Notes: generated by a model from the sequence alone, not told the origin. Counted from the stretch's first letter, positions 36,291-46,251 are shown. The stretch is DNA of 64,000 nucleotides from Anabaena sp. 4-3 (GCF_001597745.1 NZ_LUHJ01000047.1:9598-73597); one strand, 5' to 3'. Program-made: numbers and translations.

Positions 36291-36404
36291 ATGTCTCACG
36301 ATTTTGCTTTATTTGACCCGAATACCTACCTAATTGTCAAAATCAGCCTGTTAATTGTGATGCTGCTGATATTTTTAGCAATTTCTGCGGCTCCTGCTGT
36401 GTAG
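36291..36404 (+). CDS. 37-residue single-helix membrane protein
   Basis: ATG at 36291 with GAGAGG 5-7 bases upstream. The peptide begins MSHDFALFDPNTYLIVK and continues with one hydrophobic helix of about residues 14-33 ending AISAAPAV. Size and shape resemble the small single-helix subunits of photosynthetic complexes, but it matches none I remember (PetG/L/N, PsaI/J/M, PsbI/J/K/L/M/T). The good ribosome site and clear helix favour a real gene; function unknown. Confidence 0.55.
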   Translation: MSHDFALFDPNTYLIVKISLLIVMLLIFLAISAAPAV

Positions 36405-36451
36405 AATGGGCTTTTTCGGTTGTGTCAGTCTCCTAGATAATTGGAGATCGA

Positions 36452-37012
36452 ATGATGCTGGATGTAAATCATCTCGCACCAATCTTTGCTATCTTTGCAA
36501 CTCTGTTCACAAGTCAGTTAAATTTTAATAAATTAGTTCCACAACAAGATATAAACTTGCGGGTGAAAACACCCAAAGTTAACATAGGCAATTTAGCAGA
36601 TGGTGACTACCAATTTTGCAGTCAACCTGATCCGCAAGACTGGCGAGTTGGTGCGGGAGTTTGTGCAAATTTTCACAAAACTGCAAATCAATTTCAGGGG
36701 TATTACGGCTATCCCCACTCGGATAACTTCATCTGTATTCGCGGTAATTTGAAAGGTAATCTAGTTACTGGTGAAGCGTTAGCTATTTTGTGGGATAGTC
36801 ATCAGCAATATAATCTACCCCAGTCTGCATTTAATTGGGATGTTGAAGGGCGATTGACTCTCAGCCAAGGTAATTTGATCAGTACCGCTAATCATCAGGA
36901 TGCTGTAAAGTGGATGCTTTATCGCCAAGCTTTGCTAAATCTTGAGGGATTTTATCAATACAACCGCCCTCGGATGACACCACCATCTCAATTATGTGAG
37001 TGGAATTTTTGA
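36452..37012 (+). CDS. Secreted hypothetical protein (family of 21322-21960)
   Basis: A 186-residue protein. Residues 8-24 are hydrophobic (LAPIFAIFATLFTSQ), a likely signal or anchor. The body has IGNLADGDYQFCSQPDP, GAGVCANFHKTANQFQGYYG and YPHSDNFICIRGNLKGNLVT, with three or four cysteines that could form disulfides. Its middle aligns loosely with the other secreted protein in this window (DGVY, QxxxGxYMPRSEFSC). No function known. It converges on the small gene at 37020. Confidence 0.75.
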   Translation: MMLDVNHLAPIFAIFATLFTSQLNFNKLVPQQDINLRVKTPKVNIGNLADGDYQFCSQPDPQDWRVGAGVCANFHKTANQFQGYYGYPHSDNFICIRGNLKGNLVTGEALAILWDSHQQYNLPQSAFNWDVEGRLTLSQGNLISTANHQDAVKWMLYRQALLNLEGFYQYNRPRMTPPSQLCEWNF

Positions 37013-37019
37013 TCATAAA

Positions 37020-37187
37020 TTAACTTGCGTGTTCCCAGTCGCTTAACAATTCGTACTCCTGTTTGATTTTTTGAGGTTTACGTAATGGTACTTTCGGTGT
37101 ACCAATATCCATCTTAGGAAAAGACTGATGTCTTTTTTTAGCGGATTTTTTGTCGGGTTTGGTAGTAATTGTCTGTGTAGTTGTCAT
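37020..37187 (-). CDS. 55-residue basic hypothetical protein
   Basis: ATG at 37187. The peptide opens MTTTQTITTKPDKKSAKKRH and ends QEYELLSDWEHAS, Lys/Thr-rich with a proline- and lysine-rich middle (PKMDIGTPKVPLRKPQK). It has no hydrophobic segment. The stop lies 8 bases from the end of the convergent gene at 37012. No known family; kept because it is an uninterrupted frame that fills the gap with sensible composition. Confidence 0.5.
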   Translation of the reverse strand: MTTTQTITTKPDKKSAKKRHQSFPKMDIGTPKVPLRKPQKIKQEYELLSDWEHAS

Positions 37188-37407
37188 GATTCATGAAGCC
37201 TTAATGAGTAACTGCGCCTACAGTCTATAACATCAATTTCCAAACTGCAAATTTCTGATAAAGGATATGAAAAATTTCCGTTTTTTTACGGTTATATAAC
37301 TAACATATCCTTCTCAGCTATAAAAGTAGGATTTATCTATTATTCCCAGCTTTTGAACGATTATCCGGGTAATTCAAATATTTGCTGTTGTGGTGAAATA
37401 CACCTTA

Positions 37408-38679
37408 CTATCTCACCATTGATAGAATTTCTGTTGTGATCACTACTGATGCAACAGCAATCATCACAATCAATGTCACCCGTCCCCCAGGTACTAATAA
37501 TTGATGAATATGATTTGAGTTTTGGCGTTGTTTCCAAGTCATCAATGCGGGGATAATTCCTCCCAACAAAGAAATACTAAAAGTACCAGCAAAATCTAAA
37601 GCTGTTAAGAAAATATGCGGATTCATTGCGCCTAAACTCATCGGTGGCAATAGAATCAGTGAGTAAAGCGGCAAACCATCATCTAATCCTCTTTGACGGC
37701 ATAAAGTCACATCTCGGAAAAAATCGACTAATCCATACACAAAGCCAATAAAGGATGTGACAATTGCAAACTCAGAAAATATAGATATCAGCACGCCTAA
37801 CCATTCACCCGCACCCCCAGCCCGGAGTATTTGCAAAGGATCAAAACCTGTGGTATCTTTTATAATGTCAGGGGTAACACTGCCTATAATCACGGCATTC
37901 CAAGCTAAGAACATGATGAGGGGAATAGCCGAACCGATAATAATGGACTGGCGGACTTTGCGAATATCACCTTCTAGCTGAGTTACTACCACCGGCACAA
38001 CATTCTGATAGAACAGTGCTACTAACATCACTGAGACAGCACTGCCTACAGTAGTCCAATCTTGAAAGAAAAATTGTACAGTCTTAACTTGCCTAGTGCC
38101 TAAAACTAAGAGTCCTAAAAAGGATGTGATGACAATGGCGACAAAGGCACTATTTAATTTTTCAATCAACTTTTCTCGCCCTAGATACATAATACCGCCA
38201 AATATGAGGGTAAAGGCGGTTGTCCCTACCCATGCTGGTAAATTATGCGGAATACCCCAGACTTTCGCCAATGCAGATATTAAAATTTCTCCACCTTGGG
38301 CAACATAAGCCACTAGCAAAGCGTAGTGTTGAAATAAATATGCCCCACCTGCTACTCTCGCCCCAATTTTACCGAGATTACTTTCCACCATTGCTAACAA
38401 ACTGACACTTAACCGCCCCTGTTGACGCATGGTGTTTATGCTGACTTCCGCAATCAACAGCCCAGAAACTAAGGCATATAGCCAAACTAGAATTAATAAA
38501 ATTGTTGAGGGAATGACACCAGAAGGTATTGTGACTGTAGGTAATGCTAAAATTCCTGCGCCTACTGTTGTACCTGCAACTAGGGCGGTACTTCCTAAAA
38601 CGCTACCGGGTTGATGGGTTAGTTTATTTTCATTCAGTTCTAGGCGAGAAAATAAACGGGTGGTTTCTGGTTGATGCAA
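37408..38679 (-). CDS. Aromatic amino acid permease (HAAAP/TyrP-Mtr family)
   Basis: A 423-residue inner-membrane transporter with about 11 predicted helices. GSVLGSTALVAGTTVGAGIL near 24-44 is the signature of the hydroxy/aromatic amino acid permease family, followed by alternating hydrophobic segments and FYQNVVPVVVTQLEGDIRKVRQS. It probably imports tyrosine or tryptophan by proton symport; substrate is not determined by sequence. Single gene. Confidence 0.93.
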   Translation of the reverse strand: MHQPETTRLFSRLELNENKLTHQPGSVLGSTALVAGTTVGAGILALPTVTIPSGVIPSTILLILVWLYALVSGLLIAEVSINTMRQQGRLSVSLLAMVESNLGKIGARVAGGAYLFQHYALLVAYVAQGGEILISALAKVWGIPHNLPAWVGTTAFTLIFGGIMYLGREKLIEKLNSAFVAIVITSFLGLLVLGTRQVKTVQFFFQDWTTVGSAVSVMLVALFYQNVVPVVVTQLEGDIRKVRQSIIIGSAIPLIMFLAWNAVIIGSVTPDIIKDTTGFDPLQILRAGGAGEWLGVLISIFSEFAIVTSFIGFVYGLVDFFRDVTLCRQRGLDDGLPLYSLILLPPMSLGAMNPHIFLTALDFAGTFSISLLGGIIPALMTWKQRQNSNHIHQLLVPGGRVTLIVMIAVASVVITTEILSMVR

Positions 38680-39032
38680 CTTAGAAATGGTATAAATAAG
38701 TTAATTTCTGTAAATATTTTAAGTGATTTTTTTAGGTTGTGTTATGGGAACAGGTGATGATGGGGGGTTAGGGGAGTATCTTAAGTGATATCTGGCATCA
38801 TTCTCAATTAGAATAGGTGGGCATTGCCTACAAGGTAAAACTTAGGTCTGGGACAGTGGCAAGCAATGCCCACCCTACAAAAATTGTCTTTACTCTTAGC
38901 CAAAATCAATAATTTATATTGTGGGGACTGGAAGGGACTCTTAACTGGGGAATAGGAAGAAGTGGAGGAAGCGGAGGAGAAAAACTCATGACTAATAACC
39001 AATGACTAATAACTAATAACTAATAACTAATA
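38680..39032. other. Gap with repeats between permease and AAA ATPase
   Basis: Holds a MITE-like copy (38814-38877), a purine-rich GGAAGAAGTGGAGGAAGC stretch (about 38950-38975) and a degenerate heptad array (ACTAATA/ACTAATG, 38985-39029) that abuts the stop of the AAA gene. No gene supported. Confidence 0.6.
38814..38877. mobile_element. MITE-like element, copy 2
   Basis: TAGGTGGGCATTGC (38814-38827) and GCAATGCCCACCCTA (38863-38877) are inverted ends with one indel, around 35 bases. Same family as the element in hicA. Confidence 0.7.
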
Positions 39033-40235
39033 TCAAACAAACTTTTCGGTAAATTCATAAATCAAATCTACCCTACCTTTCCTCAACATTGCTGGATCTA
39101 GTCTTTCGGTGGTGTTGCAAGTCATCAACACTACTAATCGCTGCTTGGTTTGAATTCCACTATCATCAATGACGCTTTGGTACAGTGTGCCATCTAATAA
39201 ACTCAAGATGTGTTCTGTTTTGTTGTTATACTGGGCAACTTCCGATGCACGGTTTTGCGCGAGGTTATCAGCTTCGTTGATGATGATGCAAATTCGTTCT
39301 AAATATGTGGGCGGTACAAAGTTGGCGATCGCATCATGATCTAAAATAAAAATGACAAATCCTAGCGGTATCAGAATTTCTTTGGCTACTGCTTGTGTCC
39401 ATGCAGTTTTACCTGTACCTGGTTGACCATGAACTACCACCGCTAGCTGGTTTTGGTTGAGAACTGCTTGCTGTACTGTATCTGTAAAGCTTTGAATATC
39501 TGCGGGAAAACTGGGTATGGGAAATTGGCTGTAGACTTTTCCCACACGACTTTGATAGCCACTCAGCATCACTGCTAAGTCATAAGTGGCTTTGTTAATT
39601 AATGGCGACATATCTTTTGACATTAATGTGTATTGTCGTCGCCCGCGCTCATAAGCTTCAATTTGTAACCAAACGTCATATTTTGACCAGTACGCATAAA
39701 CGCTACTAACAACATCTATACGTTCCCAATTGATAAATTTTTCCACTGGGTAACAAAAATTTCTTTCTAAATAATATTGGGTGATGATGTCAGGGCGACC
39801 TAATAATTCTAAAACACGTAAAACTGTAATTTCTTGGAGTCGATTCAATACATAATCAATAGGTATGCTCTGACGGCTAACTAATTGCACGATAGGCGTT
39901 TCTGTACTCAAAACATCTTGATAACGATAATCTGGCGATAGCGGATCAGGTGTTATATAATGCCAAAATTTATCTACTTCGTAGCGTGTATTTTCAGATG
40001 CGAGGTTTAAGATATTCGCCCACCAAGTATAGTTATTTCTACCTAAAACCTCTGCCAGACTACTGGCTAGGTTTAAGGTTTTTTGCGTTAGTTCTTTGGT
40101 ATCGCTATATAGTAGATTCCATAAGAATTCCCAGTCTAATTCTCGATGCAATGGTCGCCAACCACTCGCCAGTAAGCTGTGACGATTTTGATTGTTAGGA
40201 ATACCGTCGTTGCTTCTAAAATAATCAAATTCCAT
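39033..40235 (-). CDS. AAA-family ATPase with unusual Walker B
   Basis: A 400-residue protein. Residues 1-230 are an uncharacterised helical region with no family I recognise. The AAA domain starts near 245; Walker A GQPGTGKT at 270-277, Walker B IIINEADN at 317-323 where Asn320 replaces the usual Asp (codon AAC), sensor 1 VVLMTCNTTERLDP near 365-378 and an arginine finger in RKGRVD. Mg-coordinating Asp loss should alter hydrolysis. The stop is next to a heptad array. Partner unknown; single gene. Confidence 0.88.
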   Translation of the reverse strand: MEFDYFRSNDGIPNNQNRHSLLASGWRPLHRELDWEFLWNLLYSDTKELTQKTLNLASSLAEVLGRNNYTWWANILNLASENTRYEVDKFWHYITPDPLSPDYRYQDVLSTETPIVQLVSRQSIPIDYVLNRLQEITVLRVLELLGRPDIITQYYLERNFCYPVEKFINWERIDVVSSVYAYWSKYDVWLQIEAYERGRRQYTLMSKDMSPLINKATYDLAVMLSGYQSRVGKVYSQFPIPSFPADIQSFTDTVQQAVLNQNQLAVVVHGQPGTGKTAWTQAVAKEILIPLGFVIFILDHDAIANFVPPTYLERICIIINEADNLAQNRASEVAQYNNKTEHILSLLDGTLYQSVIDDSGIQTKQRLVVLMTCNTTERLDPAMLRKGRVDLIYEFTEKFV

Positions 40236-41304
40236 ATTGTTGATTACTTAATTGTAACAAAATTTCGATGTTAAAGTTAATTTTTATCTAAATAGTTTTA
40301 CTTTTGTATCTTCTCATGTATTATCTATAATCAGTCTGAATGATTAGGTAAGTTAATTATCTCATTCTACAAGCTGGTAAACAGATATAACATCCTGTCA
40401 GGATATTGAGATTTCCTCAACTATAAGTGTCAGATGTGATTTTTGCGAGATACCTGGGTATTTGCCCAGCCGACATAATTGTAATTATTGAAGTTGAAAA
40501 TTTGGCGAATGTAAAAATAGCTCTTGGCATTAGTGAGGTAAACGTTTTTGCTCGTAATGAATCAAATACCAAAGTGCAACTATTAAATGTGCATTATGAT
40601 TGCATTTACTAGGCTCTCAGGTACATTGATTAAATTTATCAATCAGATTTTTCATATCACTAAATGTCTGCTCACTGTTAGGGATTTCACTCAGGGATTA
40701 TCTTTGATAAGATAGTGGTAATCCGTCATATTATTGATGTTTATGGTTGATTGACTGCGGTTTTATATCCCATGAAAAAGCTAGCGATCGCTTGTTAATA
40801 TTTTTCATTTCCGACCATATCTCATCTTGACGTTTTTCCTCAATGAAAATATTGTACTACAAATATTACAAAGCAATCAAGCAGTTATAGAGGAAATTTG
40901 AGAAAAAATGTCTTAATCCTAGGTTGGCTGACTCGGAAATACTTATGCAGGAAGGAACATGACAATTTAATACAAAAAAAATCAGAGTCTCCACTGACAA
41001 AAAGTTATCTTGATATCTACTTAGCTAAACAGCACCAGTAATAATACGGTTAATTGGCATTGAGTATATCAAGTTATGATAAAGTTACGCTAAAAATATT
41101 CTGTAATTTTGCGTATAATCAATAGGTGTCTGCTAAAGTAATCAAGCTCAAATGTGATTTATTTCAAACTGATTGTATGGAAAAAGATGTTTAATTGAGA
41201 AAACAGCAATATGAAGCCATCTTTAATTATCTCGGTTTTGAGCTTACCTTTTGTTTTTTACGGGAATAATTGGTCTGTTGACTCAAGAATGACGATTAAT
41301 CCTA
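40236..41304. other. 1.07-kb A+T-rich gap
   Basis: No gene supported. A 61-residue frame with GTG start at 40427-40612 and a 47-residue frame at 41211 lack ribosome sites and family resemblance; the second overlaps the regulator's start. Possibly decayed sequence or long leaders of the flanking genes. Confidence 0.5.
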
Positions 41305-41325
41305 ATGGAACCTTATGGAGACCAA

Positions 41326-41766
41326 ATGTATCTGACACAATCATTCATGAGTGATGAAGTGAAGCATAAATCTCGGCAGCCTTTAATTTTAGCTGTGGAA
41401 GACAATGATGATAATCTGCTGCTGATGAGTTATACCCTAGAGTCTCTAGGCTGTAGATTTATTTGTCAAAAAGATGGTTCTGCAACTGTGTTGGTGGCGA
41501 AAGAGTATCAGCCAGAACTAATTATGTTAGATATTTTGTTACCAGGTCAAAATGGTATTGATATTATACGTCATCTCAAGCAAGATCCATTAACCCGTGA
41601 AATTCCTGTGGTAGCTGTCACAGCTTTAGCTACGAGAGAGGATCGAGAACGCATTTTAAATGCAGGTTTTGACGAATACCTGAGTAAACCTTATATGATA
41701 GAAGATTTAGAAGCAGTAATTCGCTGCTTGCTGTGTGACCGATTTCAACTCCAATCAGCTTATTAA
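41326..41766 (+). CDS. Single-domain response regulator (CheY-like)
   Basis: A receiver-only protein. Acidic pair VEDND, phospho-acceptor Asp in IMLDILLPG, switch Thr in VVAVTALA and Lys in YLSKPY are all present. The frame opens at 41305, but a GGAG site 6 bases before the ATG at 41326 (MYLTQSFMSDEV) favours that start, giving 146 residues. With no output domain it likely relays phosphate or binds a partner. It converges with two hybrid kinases, possible partners. Confidence 0.92.
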   Translation: MYLTQSFMSDEVKHKSRQPLILAVEDNDDNLLLMSYTLESLGCRFICQKDGSATVLVAKEYQPELIMLDILLPGQNGIDIIRHLKQDPLTREIPVVAVTALATREDRERILNAGFDEYLSKPYMIEDLEAVIRCLLCDRFQLQSAY

Positions 41767-41894
41767 TAGTCAATAGTTATTAGTCATTAGTCATTAGTCA
41801 TTAGTCATTGGGTTTAGGGTATGGGGCATGGACTATATAATCTCCCTTGTCTCCTTTTCCTGCTGGCTCATCCCTACTCCCTATTCCCTAGTCC

Positions 41895-43016
41895 CTAGTC
41901 AATATTCTTAGGTAGTTTGATTGTAAACTTACTGCCTTTTCCGAGTTCTGAGGTCAGGCTAATTGAACCTTCGTGAGCTTCGATAATGCGGCTGGATAAA
42001 TGCAATCCTAAGCCACTACCTGATCTTTTATTTCTACCCTGACGAAATCGCTCGAAAATAGTAGCTTGGTCTTCGGGAGCAATGCCATAACCTGTATCTT
42101 CCACTTCCATAGATACCCAGTTGTGATTGGGTTGCCAAACCCGAACGTTTATACCACCTGTGTCGGTAAATTTGATGCTATTATCAACTAAGTTGTACAA
42201 AACCCGTCTTAGTTCTAAGCGATCGCCCATCACTACACCAGCTGTGTTTCCCAAATTATCTAAGTTACTGGTGTCTAGTGTCAGTTTGATACCTTTCTCC
42301 CTAGCAAGCTGAGTGAGTTCACTGACTACTTCTTGGGCAATTTCTTTGAGATTACAGTTGCCATAGTTCAAAGTCTTTTTACCTGCTTCAAAGCGATAGA
42401 CTTCTAACAGGGTATTGACCATTTGTAGCAAATTTTGGTTACTGCGAATCATCACCGCGATCGCTTGTTTCATTTCTGGGGAAATTTTGCAGAAAGCTTC
42501 TTGCTCAAACAATCCCAACATCCGATCAGCCGCGACTAAAGGGGTGCGTAAATCGTGAGTCAGCCGGGAAACAAAGTCTTCCCGTTGCCGTGCCATTTTG
42601 CGTTGTTCGTCTAAACTGTGCTTGAGACGCAGTAGCGATCGCACCCTGGCTAACAGTTCATCTGCATCATAGGGTTTACGAATAAAATCATCTGCACCAG
42701 CATCTAAACCTTCCACAACACTTGATTCATGAAAAGCAGTAATTAACAATATAGGAATATAATTCAGAGCCGGGTTATTGCGAATCCGCCGCGTCACCTC
42801 ATAACCATCCATCCCTGGCATCATCACATCTAGCAAAATTAAATCAGGTGGCGACTGTTCCACCTTTTTTAAAGCCGAAACACCGTCAGTTACTAAGTCA
42901 ATTTCATAGCCTTCGCTTTCGAGAATAGTCTGAAGCAAAATCAGATTATCTTTAGTATCATCGACAGCAAGAATACGATCACTTTTAGTATTTTCTACAG
43001 CAGACATGACTATCAA
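41895..43016 (-). CDS. Receiver-histidine kinase hybrid
   Basis: A 373-residue cytoplasmic protein: receiver at 14-130 (D63 in LLDVMMPG, K114 in FIRKPY), then HisKA with H154 in LTHDLRTPL, and HATPase (N in LVDNSIKFTDTGG, DTGYGI, GSGLGLHLSS). Having the receiver before the kinase suggests it is controlled by phosphotransfer from another kinase. Gap to the upstream kinase gene is 14 bases, so they form an operon. Confidence 0.93.
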   Translation of the reverse strand: MIVMSAVENTKSDRILAVDDTKDNLILLQTILESEGYEIDLVTDGVSALKKVEQSPPDLILLDVMMPGMDGYEVTRRIRNNPALNYIPILLITAFHESSVVEGLDAGADDFIRKPYDADELLARVRSLLRLKHSLDEQRKMARQREDFVSRLTHDLRTPLVAADRMLGLFEQEAFCKISPEMKQAIAVMIRSNQNLLQMVNTLLEVYRFEAGKKTLNYGNCNLKEIAQEVVSELTQLAREKGIKLTLDTSNLDNLGNTAGVVMGDRLELRRVLYNLVDNSIKFTDTGGINVRVWQPNHNWVSMEVEDTGYGIAPEDQATIFERFRQGRNKRSGSGLGLHLSSRIIEAHEGSISLTSELGKGSKFTIKLPKNID

Positions 43017-43030
43017 CTTGTGTATAAACT

Positions 43031-44371
43031 TTATAATTTGAGGTGAGGATACCCCATTGATACTGTGCTGGTTTGAGAATAAAAATTAGATTGGTGGGTA
43101 TTTTGCGCCGCGTTAAACATCACTTTGCCATCTAATTGTACCGCCCCAGATGTTCTAGCCGATTTCGATATTGGCACTTGTCGCGGCAGTTCAATTCTAA
43201 ACATTGAACCAACTCCTAATTGACTTTCGAGAAAGATTTGCCCATTCATCATTTGCACCAGTGAATGCACAATTGCCAACCCTAAACCTGTCCCCGGATA
43301 TTTCCGGGTGATACTTTGATCCACTTGGCGGAAGGCTTCAAATATATGCGGAAAATCTTTCTGAGATATGCCAATACCTGTATCTTGAACCGTGATTGCT
43401 ACTCGATTCCCAGGGATGTCTTTTACCTCAACCCAAATACTACCAGATTCTGTAAACTTAATTGCATTTGATAACAGATTTATTAAAATTTGTTTAACAC
43501 GCACTGGGTCATTAAAAACTACAGAGTTTTCCGAGTTGTTCTGCACTAACAAAGACAACTTTTTTGCTTCTGACAGAGAACGCATTTCTCCGACTGCGGT
43601 ATTAATTACTTTCGGCAAATCAAATAATTCTGGCTTCAGTGCTAATTGTCCTTCTTGCAATTTAGAAAAGTCCAAAACTTCATTTACTAGCATGAGTAAA
43701 TGCTTACTATTGTTCAATATCCTTTCTACCATATCTGCCTGTTGATATGTCAGATGCCCAAACTTTGGACGCAACAATATTTGAGAAAAACCAATAATGG
43801 CATTCATTGGTGTCCGTAGTTCATGAGATATGGTAGCTAAAAACTGCGATTTCAGCCGCGATGCTTCTAATAATTTGAAGTTTTGTAGCTGAATTTGTTG
43901 TCTTTGTCTTTCCAGTTCTTGGTTTTTACGTACTAGCTGTTCGTGACTTTCTCGTAATTGCTGTAATGCTAAAGCCGCTTGCATTTCCGCCCGGTGAATC
44001 CGAATTGCATAGCGTAAAGCCTGTGCTAATATTTCTGATGATAGTCTAGATTTAGAAACATAGTCTGTAGCACCAGCCTTAATTAATTCAACAGCAATTT
44101 GTTCATCTCCTGTAGATGTAAGCACTACTAAAGGAACTTTGATTTCCGTAGCACGTAAATTATGAATTAAACTCAAACCATCTTCATCTGGTAAGCTACA
44201 ATCCAGAAAAACACAGTCATAAGTAGCATTTTTTAAAGCAAAGAGTGCCGTCTTACCATCACTCACTTCTGAAAATTCTCCACGCACACCTGCTTGAGTG
44301 AGAGCGCGACGGACTGCCATGCGGTCTACTTCATCGTCATCTACAACCAAAATTCTCAGCGTTTCTTCCAT
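43031..44371 (-). CDS. Receiver-coiled coil-histidine kinase hybrid
   Basis: A 446-residue cytoplasmic protein. Receiver at 5-122 (D57 in VFLDCSLPD, K107 in YVSKSR), a coiled coil of about 130-170 rich in Gln, Glu and Arg, HisKA with H183 in ISHELRTPMNA, HATPase (LSNAIKFTESG, DTGIGI, GTGLGLAIV). The C-terminal 50 residues are a polar tail. First gene of a two-gene operon with the 41895-43016 kinase. Confidence 0.93.
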   Translation of the reverse strand: MEETLRILVVDDDEVDRMAVRRALTQAGVRGEFSEVSDGKTALFALKNATYDCVFLDCSLPDEDGLSLIHNLRATEIKVPLVVLTSTGDEQIAVELIKAGATDYVSKSRLSSEILAQALRYAIRIHRAEMQAALALQQLRESHEQLVRKNQELERQRQQIQLQNFKLLEASRLKSQFLATISHELRTPMNAIIGFSQILLRPKFGHLTYQQADMVERILNNSKHLLMLVNEVLDFSKLQEGQLALKPELFDLPKVINTAVGEMRSLSEAKKLSLLVQNNSENSVVFNDPVRVKQILINLLSNAIKFTESGSIWVEVKDIPGNRVAITVQDTGIGISQKDFPHIFEAFRQVDQSITRKYPGTGLGLAIVHSLVQMMNGQIFLESQLGVGSMFRIELPRQVPISKSARTSGAVQLDGKVMFNAAQNTHQSNFYSQTSTVSMGYPHLKL

Positions 44372-45528
44372 TTGTTTTTATTTTCGCTGTCAAATACAGG
44401 TCGATGTCAAACATACCTAGTTTTAATCTATCAAACTAATAATTTTAGATTTGGGATAGGGTATGAAAGCAATGCTGTAATAACTCAGAAATTAGCGTGA
44501 TCATGACAAGTATTTTGTGATTAATCTCTTGGTCTTGTCTCGTGGTAGCTAAGTTAAGTAACTGAGTATGATTACCTGTAGCATTGTCACTTACTTTAAC
44601 CCGTTCTGTCCTAGATTAATTGGCTGAGTAAGATTAATTTTTATGAACATCTTGAGGATATTCATGGGATTTAGGTTGTTTTCCTCCACTATTCCGTTAA
44701 TTTTTGTTGTTGTCATTTTTTGTGATGAAAATTATGATTTTGCTTAATTGCCAATTGCTCATCAGCTATTATCTAGAATTTAGTTAATGAGTTGTTAGCA
44801 AGTTTTAATTGACTAGAAAGTAAAATAAAATACATTTATCAACCTTCATCACCATTGTAAAAGAATGAGTTAACACCCGTCCTCACCCATTGGTGAGAGT
44901 TGCAGACAAACATTATGTACAGTCAGCTTGAGCCGTGTTACTTAAGTGAACCCTGATGATGAGTGAAGTGAAAGGTACGGTTAGCCTGTAAAATCAGTGT
45001 TTAAAGCATCCTACTTGTTGTAGTTTCTACATTTTGTTGCCAATGTCCAGAGTCATACCTGTGTTGTCTTGGTAATCGCCAGATGGGAGAGTGGAGAAAA
45101 TCACCAATACTGGCTGACGATAGCCTAAACACACATCTTGCACCTGTTCGGTGATGATAATTTTTGGAGCATGGGCATGGCTTACAACTTACTGAAAGCC
45201 TGAGTTTTACGTTGTTGGCTGTGCATCGCCTGACGCTGATTGGGAATGGTGCAAGATATCACCTCAAGCAATAAGTTAGGATCAACACAGGCAGTAGTTT
45301 AGTGATAATATCATATATTTTTTTCCCCAAGAGTAATGTATCCTCAGTCTGATTTTAGTCTCTATCTCGTTTGAAAACAGAGAGGATTTATTATTTCTAT
45401 CGGTGGATGCAGTGCTGTAGAAATATCATCTATCTTTGGATTGGGAAAATTATAGAACTAAGTTACAAGCAACTTAAAGAAATCTCAATTCGCTTGCAAG
45501 TTGCCAACAGAGAAGAGCGGGTGTAGCA
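44372..45528. other. 1.16-kb gap between divergent signalling genes
   Basis: No gene supported. Contains a CTCACC/GGTGAG palindrome (about 44882-44898), a single right end of the TCAGGCGATGCAC element at 45206-45233, and A+T-rich sequence. Promoters for the kinase operon (minus) and the NarL-type regulator (plus) must be here. Confidence 0.55.
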
Positions 45529-46251
45529 ATGAATGAAATCAGCATTATTTTAATTGAAGACCACGACCTCACAAGAATGGGGCTAAAAGCCGCATTACAG
45601 TCGCAGGGTGGATTAAGAGTCATCGGTGAAGCAGCCAATGCGACTCAAGGACTAAAACTTTTAGAAACGGCAAAGCCAGATGTAGCGGTGGTAGATATTG
45701 GCTTACCGGACATGGATGGGATTGAACTCACCCGCAAGTTTAGACGCTATCAATCCGAGAGTGGACAAACAAATACGAAAATTTTGATCCTGACAATGGA
45801 TCATACCGAGGATGCGGTCTTGGCAGCCTTTGCCGCCGGGGCAGACTCTTATTACATGAAAGAGACCAGTATTAGCAAGTTAACAGATGCCATCCAAGCC
45901 ACTTACGGCGGTAACTCATGGATTGATCCAGCGATCGCTAATGTGGTATTAAGTAAGATGCGGCAAGGTATACCCGGCGAAGCCCAACCATCAGATAAAC
46001 CCAAAACCGTCAAAATCGAAGCTCTACCCACAGAATATGAACAAGTTTTAGAAACCTACCCCCTGACTCAACGGGAATTAGAAATTCTGGAATTAATTGT
46101 AGCTGGTTGCAGTAACGGACAAATTGCCGAAAAACTGTATATTACCGTGGGTACAGTTAAAACCCATGTTCGCAACATTCTCAATAAACTCTGCGCCGAT
46201 GACCGTACCCAAGCAGCTGTGCGTGCATTGCGTTCTGGTTTAGTAGGATAA
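45529..46251 (+). CDS. NarL/FixJ-family response regulator
   Basis: A 240-residue DNA-binding regulator. Receiver: IEDHD, D56 in VVDIGLPD, T in LTMDHT, K in YYMKETS (near 122-128). A linker, then LuxR-type HTH at about 175-235: LTQRELEILELIVAGCSNGQ, IAEKLYITVGTVKTHVRNIL. The receiver carries a Gln/Ser-rich insertion (RRYQSESGQTN) before beta 4. AGAAGAGCGGG precedes the ATG. Its sensor may be one of the hybrid kinases upstream; that is inference from proximity. Confidence 0.93.
   Translation: MNEISIILIEDHDLTRMGLKAALQSQGGLRVIGEAANATQGLKLLETAKPDVAVVDIGLPDMDGIELTRKFRRYQSESGQTNTKILILTMDHTEDAVLAAFAAGADSYYMKETSISKLTDAIQATYGGNSWIDPAIANVVLSKMRQGIPGEAQPSDKPKTVKIEALPTEYEQVLETYPLTQRELEILELIVAGCSNGQIAEKLYITVGTVKTHVRNILNKLCADDRTQAAVRALRSGLVG

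Noticed and set aside
40427-40612. 61-residue GTG-start frame in the 1.07-kb gap
   Set aside because: No ribosome site and no family resemblance; could be a decayed fragment but I cannot support it.
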